Origin: Caryophanales bacterium UBA1427
GTDB lineage: Bacteria > Bacillota_I > Bacilli_A > ML615J-28 > CAG-313
Direction: 5' to 3'
NCBI GenBank assembly: GCA_002329485.1
Contig: DCTZ01000027.1
Coordinates: 24,245 to 88,244, forward strand
DNA: 64,000 bases
The notes beneath the pieces are model-generated. The model ran no database searches. It was not told the DNA's origin and worked only from the letters and a program-made list of their open reading frames with translations. Numbering within the stretch: position 1 is the stretch's first letter; the number at the start of each line of letters is the position of its first letter. This document shows, piece by piece, positions 52,053-61,935 of the stretch. The position numbers and the translations under genes are program-made.

Positions 52053-54030
52053 AATAGTGATTGAAGAACGGATAATAAATCGGATCATTCCGGTGTTTTT
52101 GGTAGTACTTCCGGGCAAGGATACTGTCAAAGTAATAAGCCCGATGCAATTGACGTCTAAGGTTTTGCGTCGGACGCCCCACTTTTTCATAAAGCGTAAT
52201 CAACAGCTGAAAACGGGTTATTTCATAGCGCTGAAAAGCAGCCGGATGTTCCAAATTGTTTATCGCCTGATAGAGGTCAAAACCCGGATAGCCTTTTAAA
52301 GCGAAAAAAGCATACAAGTATAAGACGCTGCTGTCGGATACTTCTTTTTCGACGGGATAAGCATTTTGAATGATTCTGATTGCTTCATCGATATTTTTTG
52401 CGGTTCCGATTCCTTGGTAATAAGCATGAGCCAAATAGCCGGCTGCGCATTGACAGGTCGAATGCGAATCTTTCAAAATGTTCGTATAAGTATTGTAATA
52501 GATTGCAAAAGCTTTTGTTTCATCACCCATAAACTCATAGACGCGACCCAAATTGGTATTGAAACAACAATCTTCGGGATACATATCCACGCAATATTTG
52601 GCATACCTTAAGGCTCTTTTCTGATTGATTCTCATGCCGTGAAGGCCCAAAAGCGACCTAACCGATTGTTTATGGGCAATATACGGTTCGATTTGGGGAA
52701 CAATCGGATTTTGGTCAAACATCTGATCCAGTTTTTTCGATAACGCTTTTAACCTAGGTTTCCAGGAAAAAGGGTTTTTTAGCAGAGGAATAACCATGTC
52801 GCATAAACCGATTAAATCCAAATAACCGTAGGTATGCGCCATAATGTAAAAGTCCCTAACTTCTTCGTACGAAAAACGGAGTTTTGCTGCCAGATCCGCG
52901 ATATAATAATACCATCTTCCTTCATTGGGGGCGTCATAGATTACTTCCTGAAGCCATTGAAAACCTTGCTCATATTGGAAGAAACGTTGATAGGTTTCCA
53001 CCAAAAAGAGCGCCACCGGCAACTTTCGGGAAATCGAAAAAGCATGGCGAAGAAGGTTGATGGCTTTTTCGTAAGCTTCGGTTTGGTAATTTAAAATTAA
53101 CTCGGCCAAAGTATATTCAACCCGCCACGACGAAACAGTGGCGATGTAGTTTTCGCCATAAGCAATGGCTTCTTCCGGACGATTGCTCATTTCCAAAGTC
53201 TTCATGATGGAAATAATGGATTCGTCCTGCAATTGATTTTCATCCTCTTCGTTAATCTTTTCTTTAACGGTCGTATAAACCTTGATGGCATCGTCAAAAC
53301 GATTTAACAGACGATAGACCTCAGCCTGATAAAAGTAAGCGACCGGATCGCTTTCTTCGTATTGGAAATAAACAAAAAACAAATCCAAGGCTTGTTCCAA
53401 CAATTTTTCCCGTTTCTCCTCCGTCGGTTCCGAACGCGCCATATTGGTTAAAGCTCTGGCCCGGACCAGGTAAAAAACCGGTTGCATCGGAAAAATGGTC
53501 ATCATTTTATCGAGGGTCTTCAACAGTTCTTCGTATTCATCCAAAGCCATGAAAATATCGCATTTGCATAAATACAATTCGACCAAATCATCGGTGGATA
53601 GTTCCAAACATTTGTTTAAATGTTCCAAGGCGATATAATAATCGGTTTTGGTTAAAGAGCGGTTGAAATAAGCCCGGGATATCGCAAAATTTACCCCCAA
53701 CGCGAGTTCCGGTTGGTCGTAAATATCTTCGTAAGCCAAGGCTTTTGTCCCGTACGATATGGTGTCTTCATGATTGTTGGTCATGTCGGAAATGATGGTA
53801 AGGGGACCATATAGTTGTTTGGCAAACTTCGGCTTTTTGGAAAGGACCGTCTCGAAATCGGCTTTCGTTTGCATCAGATTTTGTTTCAGAAAATAAAAAT
53901 CAATCATGCCACGATAAAAATAAGCCGAATAATCGTGCTTATTTTGGGAGATAATCCGGCTGAACTCTTGATAAGCCTGCTGATAATTCTCATCTTCCAT
54001 TAAGGAAAAACCTTTAATGTATCTGCCCAT
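52051..54030 (-). CDS. TPR-repeat protein, 659 aa
   Basis: No signal peptide or membrane segment. Tetratricopeptide-type helical repeats fill the protein, e.g. YQQAYQEFSRIISQNKHDYSAYFYRG at the start, LNKCLELSTDDLVELYLCK, and a Sel1-like AAGYLAHAYYQGIGTAKNIDEAI near 540-565. The role is probably as a scaffold or regulator, but partners are unknown. It stops convergently at the terminator of the small gene and starts 10 bp after smpB, so it is expressed with rnr and smpB. Confidence 0.82.
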   Translation of the reverse strand: MGRYIKGFSLMEDENYQQAYQEFSRIISQNKHDYSAYFYRGMIDFYFLKQNLMQTKADFETVLSKKPKFAKQLYGPLTIISDMTNNHEDTISYGTKALAYEDIYDQPELALGVNFAISRAYFNRSLTKTDYYIALEHLNKCLELSTDDLVELYLCKCDIFMALDEYEELLKTLDKMMTIFPMQPVFYLVRARALTNMARSEPTEEKREKLLEQALDLFFVYFQYEESDPVAYFYQAEVYRLLNRFDDAIKVYTTVKEKINEEDENQLQDESIISIMKTLEMSNRPEEAIAYGENYIATVSSWRVEYTLAELILNYQTEAYEKAINLLRHAFSISRKLPVALFLVETYQRFFQYEQGFQWLQEVIYDAPNEGRWYYYIADLAAKLRFSYEEVRDFYIMAHTYGYLDLIGLCDMVIPLLKNPFSWKPRLKALSKKLDQMFDQNPIVPQIEPYIAHKQSVRSLLGLHGMRINQKRALRYAKYCVDMYPEDCCFNTNLGRVYEFMGDETKAFAIYYNTYTNILKDSHSTCQCAAGYLAHAYYQGIGTAKNIDEAIRIIQNAYPVEKEVSDSSVLYLYAFFALKGYPGFDLYQAINNLEHPAAFQRYEITRFQLLITLYEKVGRPTQNLRRQLHRAYYFDSILARKYYQKHRNDPIYYPFFNHY

Positions 54031-54039
54031 TTGGTCCTC

Positions 54040-54507
54040 CTATTCCTGATACTTGGGATTGCCTTGTTTCCTGATTTCCTGGTTCATGGCTTTCTCTTTT
54101 AAAGTTTCCCGTTTGTCCTGAAGTTTTTTTCCTTTGGCAAGACCCAACTTAATCTTGGCAAGTCCTCCCACCAAATAAAGCGCAAGCGGAATCAAAGTAT
54201 AACCCTCCTTTTGCACTTTGCTTGATAAACGGACTATTTCTCTTTTATGCAAAAGAAGCTTACGGGTTTGATTAGGCACATGGTTAAAAATGTTGCCTTT
54301 TTCGTAAGGCGAAATATGCATATTGTAAATCAGCATTTCGCCGTTTTTAACCGCACAATAAGCATCCTGCAAATTGACTTTGCCGCTGCGGATTGATTTG
54401 ATTTCCGTTCCCTTAAGAACAATTCCACATTCATAGCTGTCTTCAATGAAATAATCGTGATGGGCACGGCGATTTTGGACAATGATTTTGACTGGCGGAT
54501 TGTTCAT
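54040..54507 (-). CDS. smpB: SsrA-binding protein SmpB
   Basis: 155 residues. Binds tmRNA and delivers it to stalled ribosomes. Motifs: QNRRAHHDYFIEDSYECGIVL, GTEIKSIRSGKVNLQDAY, ISPYEKGNIFNHVP and the basic C-terminal tail with KLGLAKGKKLQDKRETLKEK. Follows rnr by 21 bp, the usual order. The ssrA RNA gene is not in this window. Confidence 0.97.
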   Translation of the reverse strand: MNNPPVKIIVQNRRAHHDYFIEDSYECGIVLKGTEIKSIRSGKVNLQDAYCAVKNGEMLIYNMHISPYEKGNIFNHVPNQTRKLLLHKREIVRLSSKVQKEGYTLIPLALYLVGGLAKIKLGLAKGKKLQDKRETLKEKAMNQEIRKQGNPKYQE

Positions 54508-54528
54508 TTTCGAGAACTCCTTTCTTGA

Positions 54529-56643
54529 TTATTTGGTCGCTTGTTCAATTTGAAACGAGATTTGACGTCTTTTTTTCGAAGCATCAAGCAAAACAACATT
54601 GACGATATCGCCGATGCGATAGCGTTTACCGCTGTATTGCCCGCGCCATTCCAAGCGTTCTTCGTTAAACAGATAATAGTCGGGACCCATGTTGTCGACT
54701 GAAACCAAACCTTCGATGGTATTTGGCAATTCGACATAAAATCCCCACGGAACGACCGAGGAGATGACACCGGTAAAGGTGCGGTCGATGAATTGTTCCA
54801 TGTATTCGCACTTTTTCATGTCGAGAACATCGCGCTCCAAGCGTTCAATCAGGCGTTCCTGCTGGGATGCCTGGCTACTTACGCTGGCAACAAGTTGCTC
54901 GTCCTGACTCTGAAAATCCGAATGGTTCAATAAATATTTTTTCACCAAACGGTGCACGGTCAAATCGGGATAACGGCGAATCGGCGAAGTAAAATGGGTA
55001 TAGCAACCGCTTGCCAAACCGTAATGGCCGATATTGACGCTGTCGTACCGCGCTTTCGCCATACTGCGCAAAAGCAAATTGTGCAGGAAGATACCGTAAG
55101 GTTTATTCTCGGAATCAACCAGGATTTTTTGCAGAGTTTTGATATGGATTTTCGGCGTTTTTTCAGGAATATTATAACCCAAAAGACGGGAAATTGCTTT
55201 GAATTGAGCAATTTTTTCTTCCTTCGGTTCGTCGTGAATCCGGAAAACCATAGGGACTTTGCTCCATTCCATGGCTTCGGCCACCACTTCGTTGGCTTGA
55301 ATCATAAACGATTCAATCAACTGTTCGGCTTCGTCGCGACTCCGCAAAACAACATCCAAAACCTTCCCTGTTTTGCTTAAGATTACTTTAGCTTCTTTGA
55401 CATTGAAATCAAGGGCACCGCGGCTGTTACGAACTTCGCCGATGATTTGGGCCAGTTCGCGCATCACATTAAGGTTTTGTTCGACCGCCGGATTGCTTAT
55501 ACCTTCTCCCGTCTTAAAGAAACGGTTGACCTGATCATAAGTCAATCGGGCAATACTTTGAATGTAACCTTCAAAAATCTCATGGCTTATTACTTTGCCT
55601 TGAGAAGAAATTTCCATTTCACAGGCCAAAACCAAGCGGATTTTGTCGGGCTGAAGGGAACAGAGGTTATTGGACAATTTCTCCGGAAGCATCGGATAAA
55701 CGCGGTCCGGCAAATAAACGCTGAATTGTCGGAACTCCGCTTCGGCATCGATAGCCTGACCGGGGTGAACGTAATGGGAAACATCGGCAATATAAACGCC
55801 TAAACGGTAATTACCGTTTGAAAGCTTCTCAGCGTAAACTGCATCGTCAAAATCTTTTGCATCGGCCCCGTCAATCGTGACAATCGGTTTATTTCGTAAG
55901 TCGCGCCGGTTTATTAAATCCTTTTCTTCGACTTCGGAAGGAAGGTTTTTCAGTTCCGCCTGGATTTCGTCGTTAAACTCCGTCCGAATACCGCTTGCCA
56001 AAACCACGGTCGTAATATCAAGACCCGGAGTATCTTCGTCGCCCAAGACTTGCACGACTTCTCCGTCCAGACGTCCATCCGGATAATATTTGGTCAGGAA
56101 AACTTTGACTTTCAAACCCGGTTTCAGATTCCACCCCGCGGTATCCTTAAGATAAACCGATGTTGTAACCCGATAATCATCCGGTTCGACATAATAGTGT
56201 TTGTTCTTTTTAACCACCGTGCCAAACAGATAAGTATAGGCTCTTTCGAGTATCTCCACGACTTCCCCGGAAGGTCCCTTGGGGTCTTTATTATCGGTCT
56301 TGACAATGACCAAATCACCCGACATGGCGCCTTTGGTTTTATCGCGGGGAACAAAAAAATCCTCGTCAAAGTCGGGGCTGCTGACAAAACCGTAACCGGA
56401 TTCCTTGATAACGATTGTGCCTTTGACAAAACCGAGCCGTTCAAACAAATCGTAAGTACCTTTGCGGGTACGGCCGATTAAATGCTCCTGTTCAAGTTCC
56501 GTTAAAATCTGCGTCATTTGCGAAAAAGAAATCGTATCGCTTAATCCCAAGGTTTTGTATAAGGCCGAAGCGTTTTTTCTTTTGTAGTTATCGCTTTGGA
56601 TATGAGACAGAATTGACTCTTTAATCGCCTGATAATCTCTCAT
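54529..56643 (-). CDS. rnr: Ribonuclease R
   Basis: 704-residue 3'-5' exoribonuclease that degrades structured RNA and works with tmRNA quality control. An N-terminal winged helix (LIGRTRKGTYDLFERLGFVKG), cold-shock domains, the RNB catalytic domain with ITIDGADAKDFDDAV near 255-268 (the four Asp that bind magnesium) and a C-terminal S1 domain (DRTFTGVISSVVPWGFYVEL) are present. The basic tail found in E. coli is short. AAAGGAGGTGA precedes the ATG. Confidence 0.96.
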   Translation of the reverse strand: MRDYQAIKESILSHIQSDNYKRKNASALYKTLGLSDTISFSQMTQILTELEQEHLIGRTRKGTYDLFERLGFVKGTIVIKESGYGFVSSPDFDEDFFVPRDKTKGAMSGDLVIVKTDNKDPKGPSGEVVEILERAYTYLFGTVVKKNKHYYVEPDDYRVTTSVYLKDTAGWNLKPGLKVKVFLTKYYPDGRLDGEVVQVLGDEDTPGLDITTVVLASGIRTEFNDEIQAELKNLPSEVEEKDLINRRDLRNKPIVTIDGADAKDFDDAVYAEKLSNGNYRLGVYIADVSHYVHPGQAIDAEAEFRQFSVYLPDRVYPMLPEKLSNNLCSLQPDKIRLVLACEMEISSQGKVISHEIFEGYIQSIARLTYDQVNRFFKTGEGISNPAVEQNLNVMRELAQIIGEVRNSRGALDFNVKEAKVILSKTGKVLDVVLRSRDEAEQLIESFMIQANEVVAEAMEWSKVPMVFRIHDEPKEEKIAQFKAISRLLGYNIPEKTPKIHIKTLQKILVDSENKPYGIFLHNLLLRSMAKARYDSVNIGHYGLASGCYTHFTSPIRRYPDLTVHRLVKKYLLNHSDFQSQDEQLVASVSSQASQQERLIERLERDVLDMKKCEYMEQFIDRTFTGVISSVVPWGFYVELPNTIEGLVSVDNMGPDYYLFNEERLEWRGQYSGKRYRIGDIVNVVLLDASKKRRQISFQIEQATK

Positions 56644-56701
56644 TGCATTTCACCTCCTTTTAGTATTTTATTATTTTGGGAAAAATAATCCTTTAATTGA
56701 T

Positions 56702-56728
56702 AAAAAATGGCCCGAAAGCCATTTTTTT
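56702..56728 (-). terminator. Terminator between secG and rnr
   Basis: Stem AAAAAATGGC/GCCATTTTTT with a 6-base loop and a T run on the minus strand. It would stop or reduce read-through from secG into rnr. Confidence 0.82.
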
Positions 56729-56743
56729 AGTCCTGATTTTTGT

Positions 56744-56971
56744 TTAGCGTTCAATAACCGCTATCAACAGCGCTACCACAAAGAAAGCGAGCGAAAGGAC
56801 TGCGGTAAATTGATTAATGCGTTTTTCTAAACCCCGTTGTTTTTGATTGGCAAATAATTCGGATTTTTCGCCGGAAAATGCTCTGGTAACATCATCTTTG
56901 GAGCTTTGCATTACAATAATCAAAATCAGTAAAATGGATATTACTAATAAAATATAATCTAGATAATACAT
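56744..56971 (-). CDS. secG: Protein translocase subunit SecG
   Basis: 75 residues from ATG 56971 (GGAGG 6 bp upstream). Two membrane helices (residues 3-21 and 52-71) with the family loop VMQSSKDDVTRAFSGEKSELF between them. Part of the SecYEG channel. Classic neighbour of rnr-smpB in Bacillota. Confidence 0.94.
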   Translation of the reverse strand: MYYLDYILLVISILLILIIVMQSSKDDVTRAFSGEKSELFANQKQRGLEKRINQFTAVLSLAFFVVALLIAVIER

Positions 56972-57012
56972 GAGTACCTCCAATATTTTTTGTACTGCTC
57001 TACAATGTACAT

Positions 57013-57041
57013 ATTATACCACATGTTTTCGTTTAACGCAA
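57013..57041 (-). promoter_or_regulatory. Promoter of secG
   Basis: Minus-strand TTGCGT (57036-57041) and extended -10 TGGTATAAT (-10 at 57013-57018), spacer 17 bp. Confidence 0.75.
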
Positions 57042-57047
57042 ACATGT
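57021..57047. promoter_or_regulatory. 27-bp dyad over the secG promoter
   Basis: ACATGTTT-T-CGTT-T-AACG-C-AAACATGT: two nested arms symmetric around 57034 with a single mismatch. It covers the -35 box and spacer of secG and begins 8 bp after the lon stop. It is an operator candidate; as a lon terminator it lacks a T run. Confidence 0.65.
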
Positions 57048-57054
57048 TAGTAAT

Positions 57055-59382
57055 TTAATTCTTGATTAGGGCATGCTCGACCGCATCACCAATAGATGCA
57101 ATCGGTATAATTTCTAGGCTGGCCCGAACACTTTCCGGTATTTCGTCAAGATCGCGCAAATTGTCTTTCGGAATCAAGATGGTCGTTAGTCCCGACCGAT
57201 GCGCCGCAATCGACTTTTCTCTGATGCCGCCGATCGGAAGCACGCGTCCGCGCAACGTTATTTCGCCGGTCATTCCGACCAAATGGTTGACCGGAACACC
57301 GCTGAAAGCGGAAATTATGGCAATCGCAATCGTAACCCCGGCTGATGGTCCGTCTTTCGGGATGGCACCTTCCGGGACATGGATATGAATATCGTTTTCT
57401 TTAAACAATTTAAAATCGATACCGAACTTATCGCAATTGGTCTTAACGTAACTTAAAGCCGCTTGAGCGGATTCTTTCATTACATCTCCCAGTTTTCCGG
57501 TCAAAACCAATTTGCCGTCGCCTTTGTAATGAGTAACTTCGATTTGCAGAGTGTCGCCGCCGAAGGCCGTATAGGCAAGTCCGGTAACGACGCCCACTTG
57601 GTCGTCTTCGTCCGCTTTGGACTGAACAAATTTCGGTTTGCCCAGGTATTCTTCCAAATTGTCAACCGAAACATCCACGCGCTCCACTTTTTCCATCAGG
57701 ATTTTCTTGATGGCACGCCGAATAATCGTGCCGAGCAAACGTTCGAGTTCCCGCACGCCGGATTCTCTGGTATAACTTTGAATAATCGTATAAATGGATT
57801 GATCGGTAATCGAGAATTGCGTTTCTTTTAAACCGTGCAGCGAAAGCTGTTTCGGCAACAAATGTTGGCGGGCAATTTCGAACTTTTCGAACTCGGTGTA
57901 ACTGGAAAGTTCCACAATTTCCAAGCGGTCTCGAAGAGGTGCCGGAATATTGCCGAGATAGTTGGCGGTGCAGATAAAGAACACTTTCGATAAATCGTAA
58001 GGTTCTTCCAAATAGTGATCGCTGAAGTAGCGGTTCTGTTCCGCATCCAACACTTCCAACATTGCACTGGTCGGATCGCCCCGGAAATCGCTGCTCATTT
58101 TATCGATTTCGTCGAGCAGGAAGACCGGATTAATCGTACCGGCTTTTTTCATGGCCTGAAGAATGCGGCCGGGCAGCGCTCCAAGATAAGTCCGGCGGTG
58201 TCCTCTGATTTCGGCTTCGTCTTTGACTCCACCCAAGGCTTGCTTGACAAATTGGCGGTTTAAAGCTTTCGCAATCGAACGCGCCAAGCTGGTCTTTCCG
58301 ACACCAGGCGGACCGACCAAGCAAAGGATAGCCTGCGGGTTCTTTTTGGTCATGATTTTGACCGCCAGATACTCAAGGATTCTTTCTTTTACTTTGTCCA
58401 AGCCGTAATGGTCGGCATCCAATTCCTGTTTGGCCTTTACGATGTCGTCGCAATCGCTGGATTCTTTGCTCCAAGGAAGGCTGATGACAAAATCGAGATA
58501 CGTGCGGATGACGCTCGATTCCGCGGAGTTCGACGGAGTGGTGATGTAGCGATTGAGTTCGTTTAACGCTTTTTCTTCCATCGAAGGCGGCATCTTCGCT
58601 TCCAGGATTTTCTTTCTTAGCATTTCGACGTCGGAATCTTTTTTGACTCTTTCGCCTAATTCATCCTGAATGACACGCATCTTTTCGCGTAAATAATATT
58701 CTTTTTGACTTTCGCTGATACTCTTTTTAACTTCGGAATCGATTTTAACTTCGATATCGGCGAAATATTTTTGTTTCTTGATGTCTTCCAACAACAAATG
58801 CAACCGTTCCACAACCGAAGTGGTATTCAAATATCGCATCTTGGTGCGAAATTCGAGATTTAGGTTGAAAGCAATAATGTCGGTCAATTGATCGCCGTTA
58901 ACTCCTTTATTGAGGATATTCAAAGCCTCCCGGTTTTCGAAAGTCAAAGGCAATTTATCGCTGTTGAGTTCGTTGGTAATCATATTTACCAAAGCGTATT
59001 CTTCATCCGGATTTCCCGGAACCGACGGAAGCGATTCCACGTCAACCATAAAGTGCGGCTTCGTCGACACAAAGGAATTGATTTTGCACCGGATGATGGA
59101 CTGCAATTTGACCCGGCGAATATTGTTTGGGAGGGTCATATTGAGAGTTATGCGGGCGATGACACCAATCGGATTTAATTCTTCTTCCGTTGGCGATTCC
59201 ACCGCTGGGTCTTCCTGAACCAATAACACCACATAATTCTGATATTGTTCAGCAGCTTTTAAGGCTTTTAAACTATCGCCCCGTCCGACATCCAAACGGA
59301 TTTCGTTGTTAGGAAGAGGTACAACCCCTCTAACCGCTAATCCGGGAAGTTCTGTCCGAATTGGGTTTGTTTCATTAAACAT
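57055..59382 (-). CDS. lon: ATP-dependent protease Lon
   Basis: 775 residues, cytoplasmic. N-terminal LAN domain (LPGLAVRGVVPLPNNEIRLD), AAA+ module with Walker A LVGPPGVGKTSLA near 355 and Walker B PVFLLDEIDKMSSD, and a C-terminal protease with Ser in KDGPSAGVTIAI near 677 and Lys in GGIREKSIAAHR near 720. Removes damaged and regulatory proteins. Starts 15 bp after clpX, with GGGAG 7 bp before the ATG. Part of tig-clpX-lon. Confidence 0.97.
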   Translation of the reverse strand: MFNETNPIRTELPGLAVRGVVPLPNNEIRLDVGRGDSLKALKAAEQYQNYVVLLVQEDPAVESPTEEELNPIGVIARITLNMTLPNNIRRVKLQSIIRCKINSFVSTKPHFMVDVESLPSVPGNPDEEYALVNMITNELNSDKLPLTFENREALNILNKGVNGDQLTDIIAFNLNLEFRTKMRYLNTTSVVERLHLLLEDIKKQKYFADIEVKIDSEVKKSISESQKEYYLREKMRVIQDELGERVKKDSDVEMLRKKILEAKMPPSMEEKALNELNRYITTPSNSAESSVIRTYLDFVISLPWSKESSDCDDIVKAKQELDADHYGLDKVKERILEYLAVKIMTKKNPQAILCLVGPPGVGKTSLARSIAKALNRQFVKQALGGVKDEAEIRGHRRTYLGALPGRILQAMKKAGTINPVFLLDEIDKMSSDFRGDPTSAMLEVLDAEQNRYFSDHYLEEPYDLSKVFFICTANYLGNIPAPLRDRLEIVELSSYTEFEKFEIARQHLLPKQLSLHGLKETQFSITDQSIYTIIQSYTRESGVRELERLLGTIIRRAIKKILMEKVERVDVSVDNLEEYLGKPKFVQSKADEDDQVGVVTGLAYTAFGGDTLQIEVTHYKGDGKLVLTGKLGDVMKESAQAALSYVKTNCDKFGIDFKLFKENDIHIHVPEGAIPKDGPSAGVTIAIAIISAFSGVPVNHLVGMTGEITLRGRVLPIGGIREKSIAAHRSGLTTILIPKDNLRDLDEIPESVRASLEIIPIASIGDAVEHALIKN

Positions 59383-59396
59383 CTCCTCACTCCCTT

Positions 59397-60572
59397 CTAT
59401 TTCATAGTATGTTTATTGTATGTTTCAATCATCTGTTTGGTAATCGTAAGTGTATGAACATTATTTTCATCGGGTAAAGCAAACATCGGGTCAAGTAAGG
59501 TATTTTCGATAATTCTTCGAAGCGATCTTGCCCCGTTTTGATCTTGATATGCCAAATGGGCAATCAGATCAAGAGCTTCTTCTTCGAATTTCAATTCGAT
59601 ATTATCAAGCGCAAACAGCGTTTGATATTCGGAAACAAGCGATTTTTTCGGTTTCGTTAATATCAATCGCAAGTCTTTTTCCGTTAAGGGATCCAATTCC
59701 ACAATCACGGAAAGCCTACCTAAAAGCTCGGGAATAATCCCGTATTTCAAAAGCTGTTCGTTGGTCACCCGTTGGTTTTCTTCGTTTGAAGACTGTAAAA
59801 AACCAATCGGTTTACTGCGGGAATTTTTTTTGAGACCGACGAAAGCACCGGAACAGATAAATAACACTTTGGAGGTATCAAACTGAATGTACTCCTGATA
59901 CGGATGTTTTCTTCCGCCCTGCGGCGGCACATTGACGATGCTTCCTTCGATGATTTTCAAAAGCGAGTTTTGCACTCCCTCACCGGACACATCGCGGGTA
60001 ATGGAAGGATTTTCGCTTTTTCGGGCCAATTTATCGATTTCGTCGATAAAAACGATTCCCCGTTCGGCTTTTTCTTTGTCGAAGTTGGCCCTTTGCAATA
60101 ACTTCAGCAAAATATTCTCGACATCTTCGCCGACATAGCCCGCTTCCGTATAAACGGTCGCATCGCAGATTACGAACGGCACTTCCAAAACTTCCGCCAA
60201 TGTTTTGGCTATTAAAGTCTTGCCGCTTCCCGAAGGTCCAATCATTAGAATATTGGCCTTTTCGAGCGTTTCATCGCTTGATGTAATCCGTTTGTAATGA
60301 TTGTACAAAGCAACCGCTAAAACCTTTTTAGCGCGCTCCTGACCGATTACGACTTTGTTCAATTCCTGATACAAATAAGAGGGAACGAATTTAAACCTTG
60401 ACGGTTTGCCCTTTACGTAATAGCTCGGTCGGCTTAAATCCATTATATGGTAATAAATGTCGATACAGTCATTGCAAATGGTGGCATTAAGACCTTTAAA
60501 GGTTGAATCTTCGTCAAAAAATTCATTCCCGCAAAACGAACACTTTTGGATTTGGTTCTTCTTGGTAGACAT
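59397..60572 (-). CDS. clpX: ClpX unfoldase
   Basis: 391 residues. Zinc-binding domain with Cys11, Cys14, Cys33 and Cys36. Walker A is GPSGSGKTLIAKTLAE (GPT in most family members), Walker B IVFIDEIDKLAR, and the pore-side GGRKHPYQEY segment is present. The ClpP-docking IGF tripeptide is kept (SKPIGFLQSS), so it should dock ClpP, whose gene is not in this window. Lies between tig and lon in the usual order. Confidence 0.96.
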   Translation of the reverse strand: MSTKKNQIQKCSFCGNEFFDEDSTFKGLNATICNDCIDIYYHIMDLSRPSYYVKGKPSRFKFVPSYLYQELNKVVIGQERAKKVLAVALYNHYKRITSSDETLEKANILMIGPSGSGKTLIAKTLAEVLEVPFVICDATVYTEAGYVGEDVENILLKLLQRANFDKEKAERGIVFIDEIDKLARKSENPSITRDVSGEGVQNSLLKIIEGSIVNVPPQGGRKHPYQEYIQFDTSKVLFICSGAFVGLKKNSRSKPIGFLQSSNEENQRVTNEQLLKYGIIPELLGRLSVIVELDPLTEKDLRLILTKPKKSLVSEYQTLFALDNIELKFEEEALDLIAHLAYQDQNGARSLRRIIENTLLDPMFALPDENNVHTLTITKQMIETYNKHTMK

Positions 60573-60624
60573 TCAATTCACGCTCCGTCCTAATTGTTAT
60601 TAGTATGGAGCAAATATCGGGAAA

Positions 60625-61905
60625 TTAAACTAAAACCGCTTTTTCTTTTAAATAATCCAAGGCTTTGTTGAATTGCACGCGATAGCGGGCATCTTCGAAA
60701 GAAATGCTTTTTTTGATTGTTTCGATATCAGAATGATTTTCTTCCGCAGTTATCTGATAGAAATTTTCCAATTCTTCTTCGCTTGCTTCGAATTTTTCCT
60801 GAATAATCAATTGTTCCATGACCAAATCCTGTTTGATGCGCTTTTCTGCAAACTTAGCAAATTCGCTTTCGTAATTTTCCAGGGTCAAACCGTTGAATTG
60901 CAGGAAGATTTCGAGCGGAACCTTATAGTGATTGGCTTGGTTTTCAATATTCTTCTTCATTTGGTTAACGTAGTTTTGCACCATCGATTTCGGAACTTCG
61001 ACGGTTGCCAAATCGGTATAAGCTTCCATAACCGCGTTGGTCAAATGGTTTTCGTATTCTTCCAAGCGTTTCGCCGTCAATTGTTGACGCAAATATTCGC
61101 GGTGTTCGGCCACGGTCGACACGTTTTCGATTTCCAGATCCTTAACCTGTTCATCGTCCCATTCGGGATAAACTTTATTTTTAATCTCGTGAGCCACCAC
61201 TTTAAATGTGGCATCTTTTCCCGCCAGTTCCTGGTGGTAATTTTCCGGGAAAGTGACATGGATTTCGCGTTCTTCGCCGGCGACGATTCCCAAAAGTTGG
61301 TCTTCGAAACCCGGAATAAAGGTGTTGGAACCGAGTTCCAATTCATAGTTTTCGCCTTTTCCGCCTTCGAACGGAACCCCGTCAAGGAAGCCTTCGAAAT
61401 CGATAACGGTAATGTCCCCTTTTTCGGCCGGACCGTTTTTAATGACGTTTTCGCCTTTTGACGCAATGAGTTTTTGGATTTCCTGATCCAAGTCTTCCTC
61501 AGTTACTTCTTTCGAGAGCGGTTTGACTTTTAAATCTTCAATCGCTCCCAAATGGACAACCGGGAACAAATCGACTTCCGCGGTATAGGTAAAGCCTTGG
61601 TCGGGACTTAAGGCATAGAAATTCAAATCAATATCGGGGTTGCTGACAACTCTCAGTTTGTTTTCCACTACCGCCTGAGGATATGTTTCCTGGAAAACTA
61701 TTTCCATAGCTTCTTCGTATAAAGATTGATAACCGAAACGGATGAGATATTGGTTCTTTGGAAGTTTTCCGGGACGGAAACCATCCACCTTGACATCTTT
61801 AACTTTTATTTCAAAAGCCTTGTCGAGGGCTTTTTGCCAAGTTTCTTTGCTGACTTCGATGGTTAATTTGACCCGATTCTCGGATAAATGTTCTACTGTA
61901 TTCAT
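60625..61905 (-). CDS. tig: Trigger factor
   Basis: 426-residue ribosome-bound chaperone and prolyl isomerase. Start at 61905 with AGGAGGT 7 bp upstream. The ribosome-docking loop is GFRPGKLPKNQY near 43-54 (GFRxGKxP). The FKBP domain runs about 155-240 (KGDITVIDFEGFLDGVPFEG, NTFIPGFEDQLLG). The C-terminal helical arms follow. First gene of tig-clpX-lon, with its own promoter. Confidence 0.96.
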   Translation of the reverse strand: MNTVEHLSENRVKLTIEVSKETWQKALDKAFEIKVKDVKVDGFRPGKLPKNQYLIRFGYQSLYEEAMEIVFQETYPQAVVENKLRVVSNPDIDLNFYALSPDQGFTYTAEVDLFPVVHLGAIEDLKVKPLSKEVTEEDLDQEIQKLIASKGENVIKNGPAEKGDITVIDFEGFLDGVPFEGGKGENYELELGSNTFIPGFEDQLLGIVAGEEREIHVTFPENYHQELAGKDATFKVVAHEIKNKVYPEWDDEQVKDLEIENVSTVAEHREYLRQQLTAKRLEEYENHLTNAVMEAYTDLATVEVPKSMVQNYVNQMKKNIENQANHYKVPLEIFLQFNGLTLENYESEFAKFAEKRIKQDLVMEQLIIQEKFEASEEELENFYQITAEENHSDIETIKKSISFEDARYRVQFNKALDYLKEKAVLV

Positions 61906-61935
61906 AATACTACCTCCTGTTGTAGCCATTTTATA

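Noticed and set aside
54040..57000. tmRNA (ssrA) gene expected near smpB
   Set aside because: All sequence around smpB is coding or short spacer; no tRNA-like ends were found.
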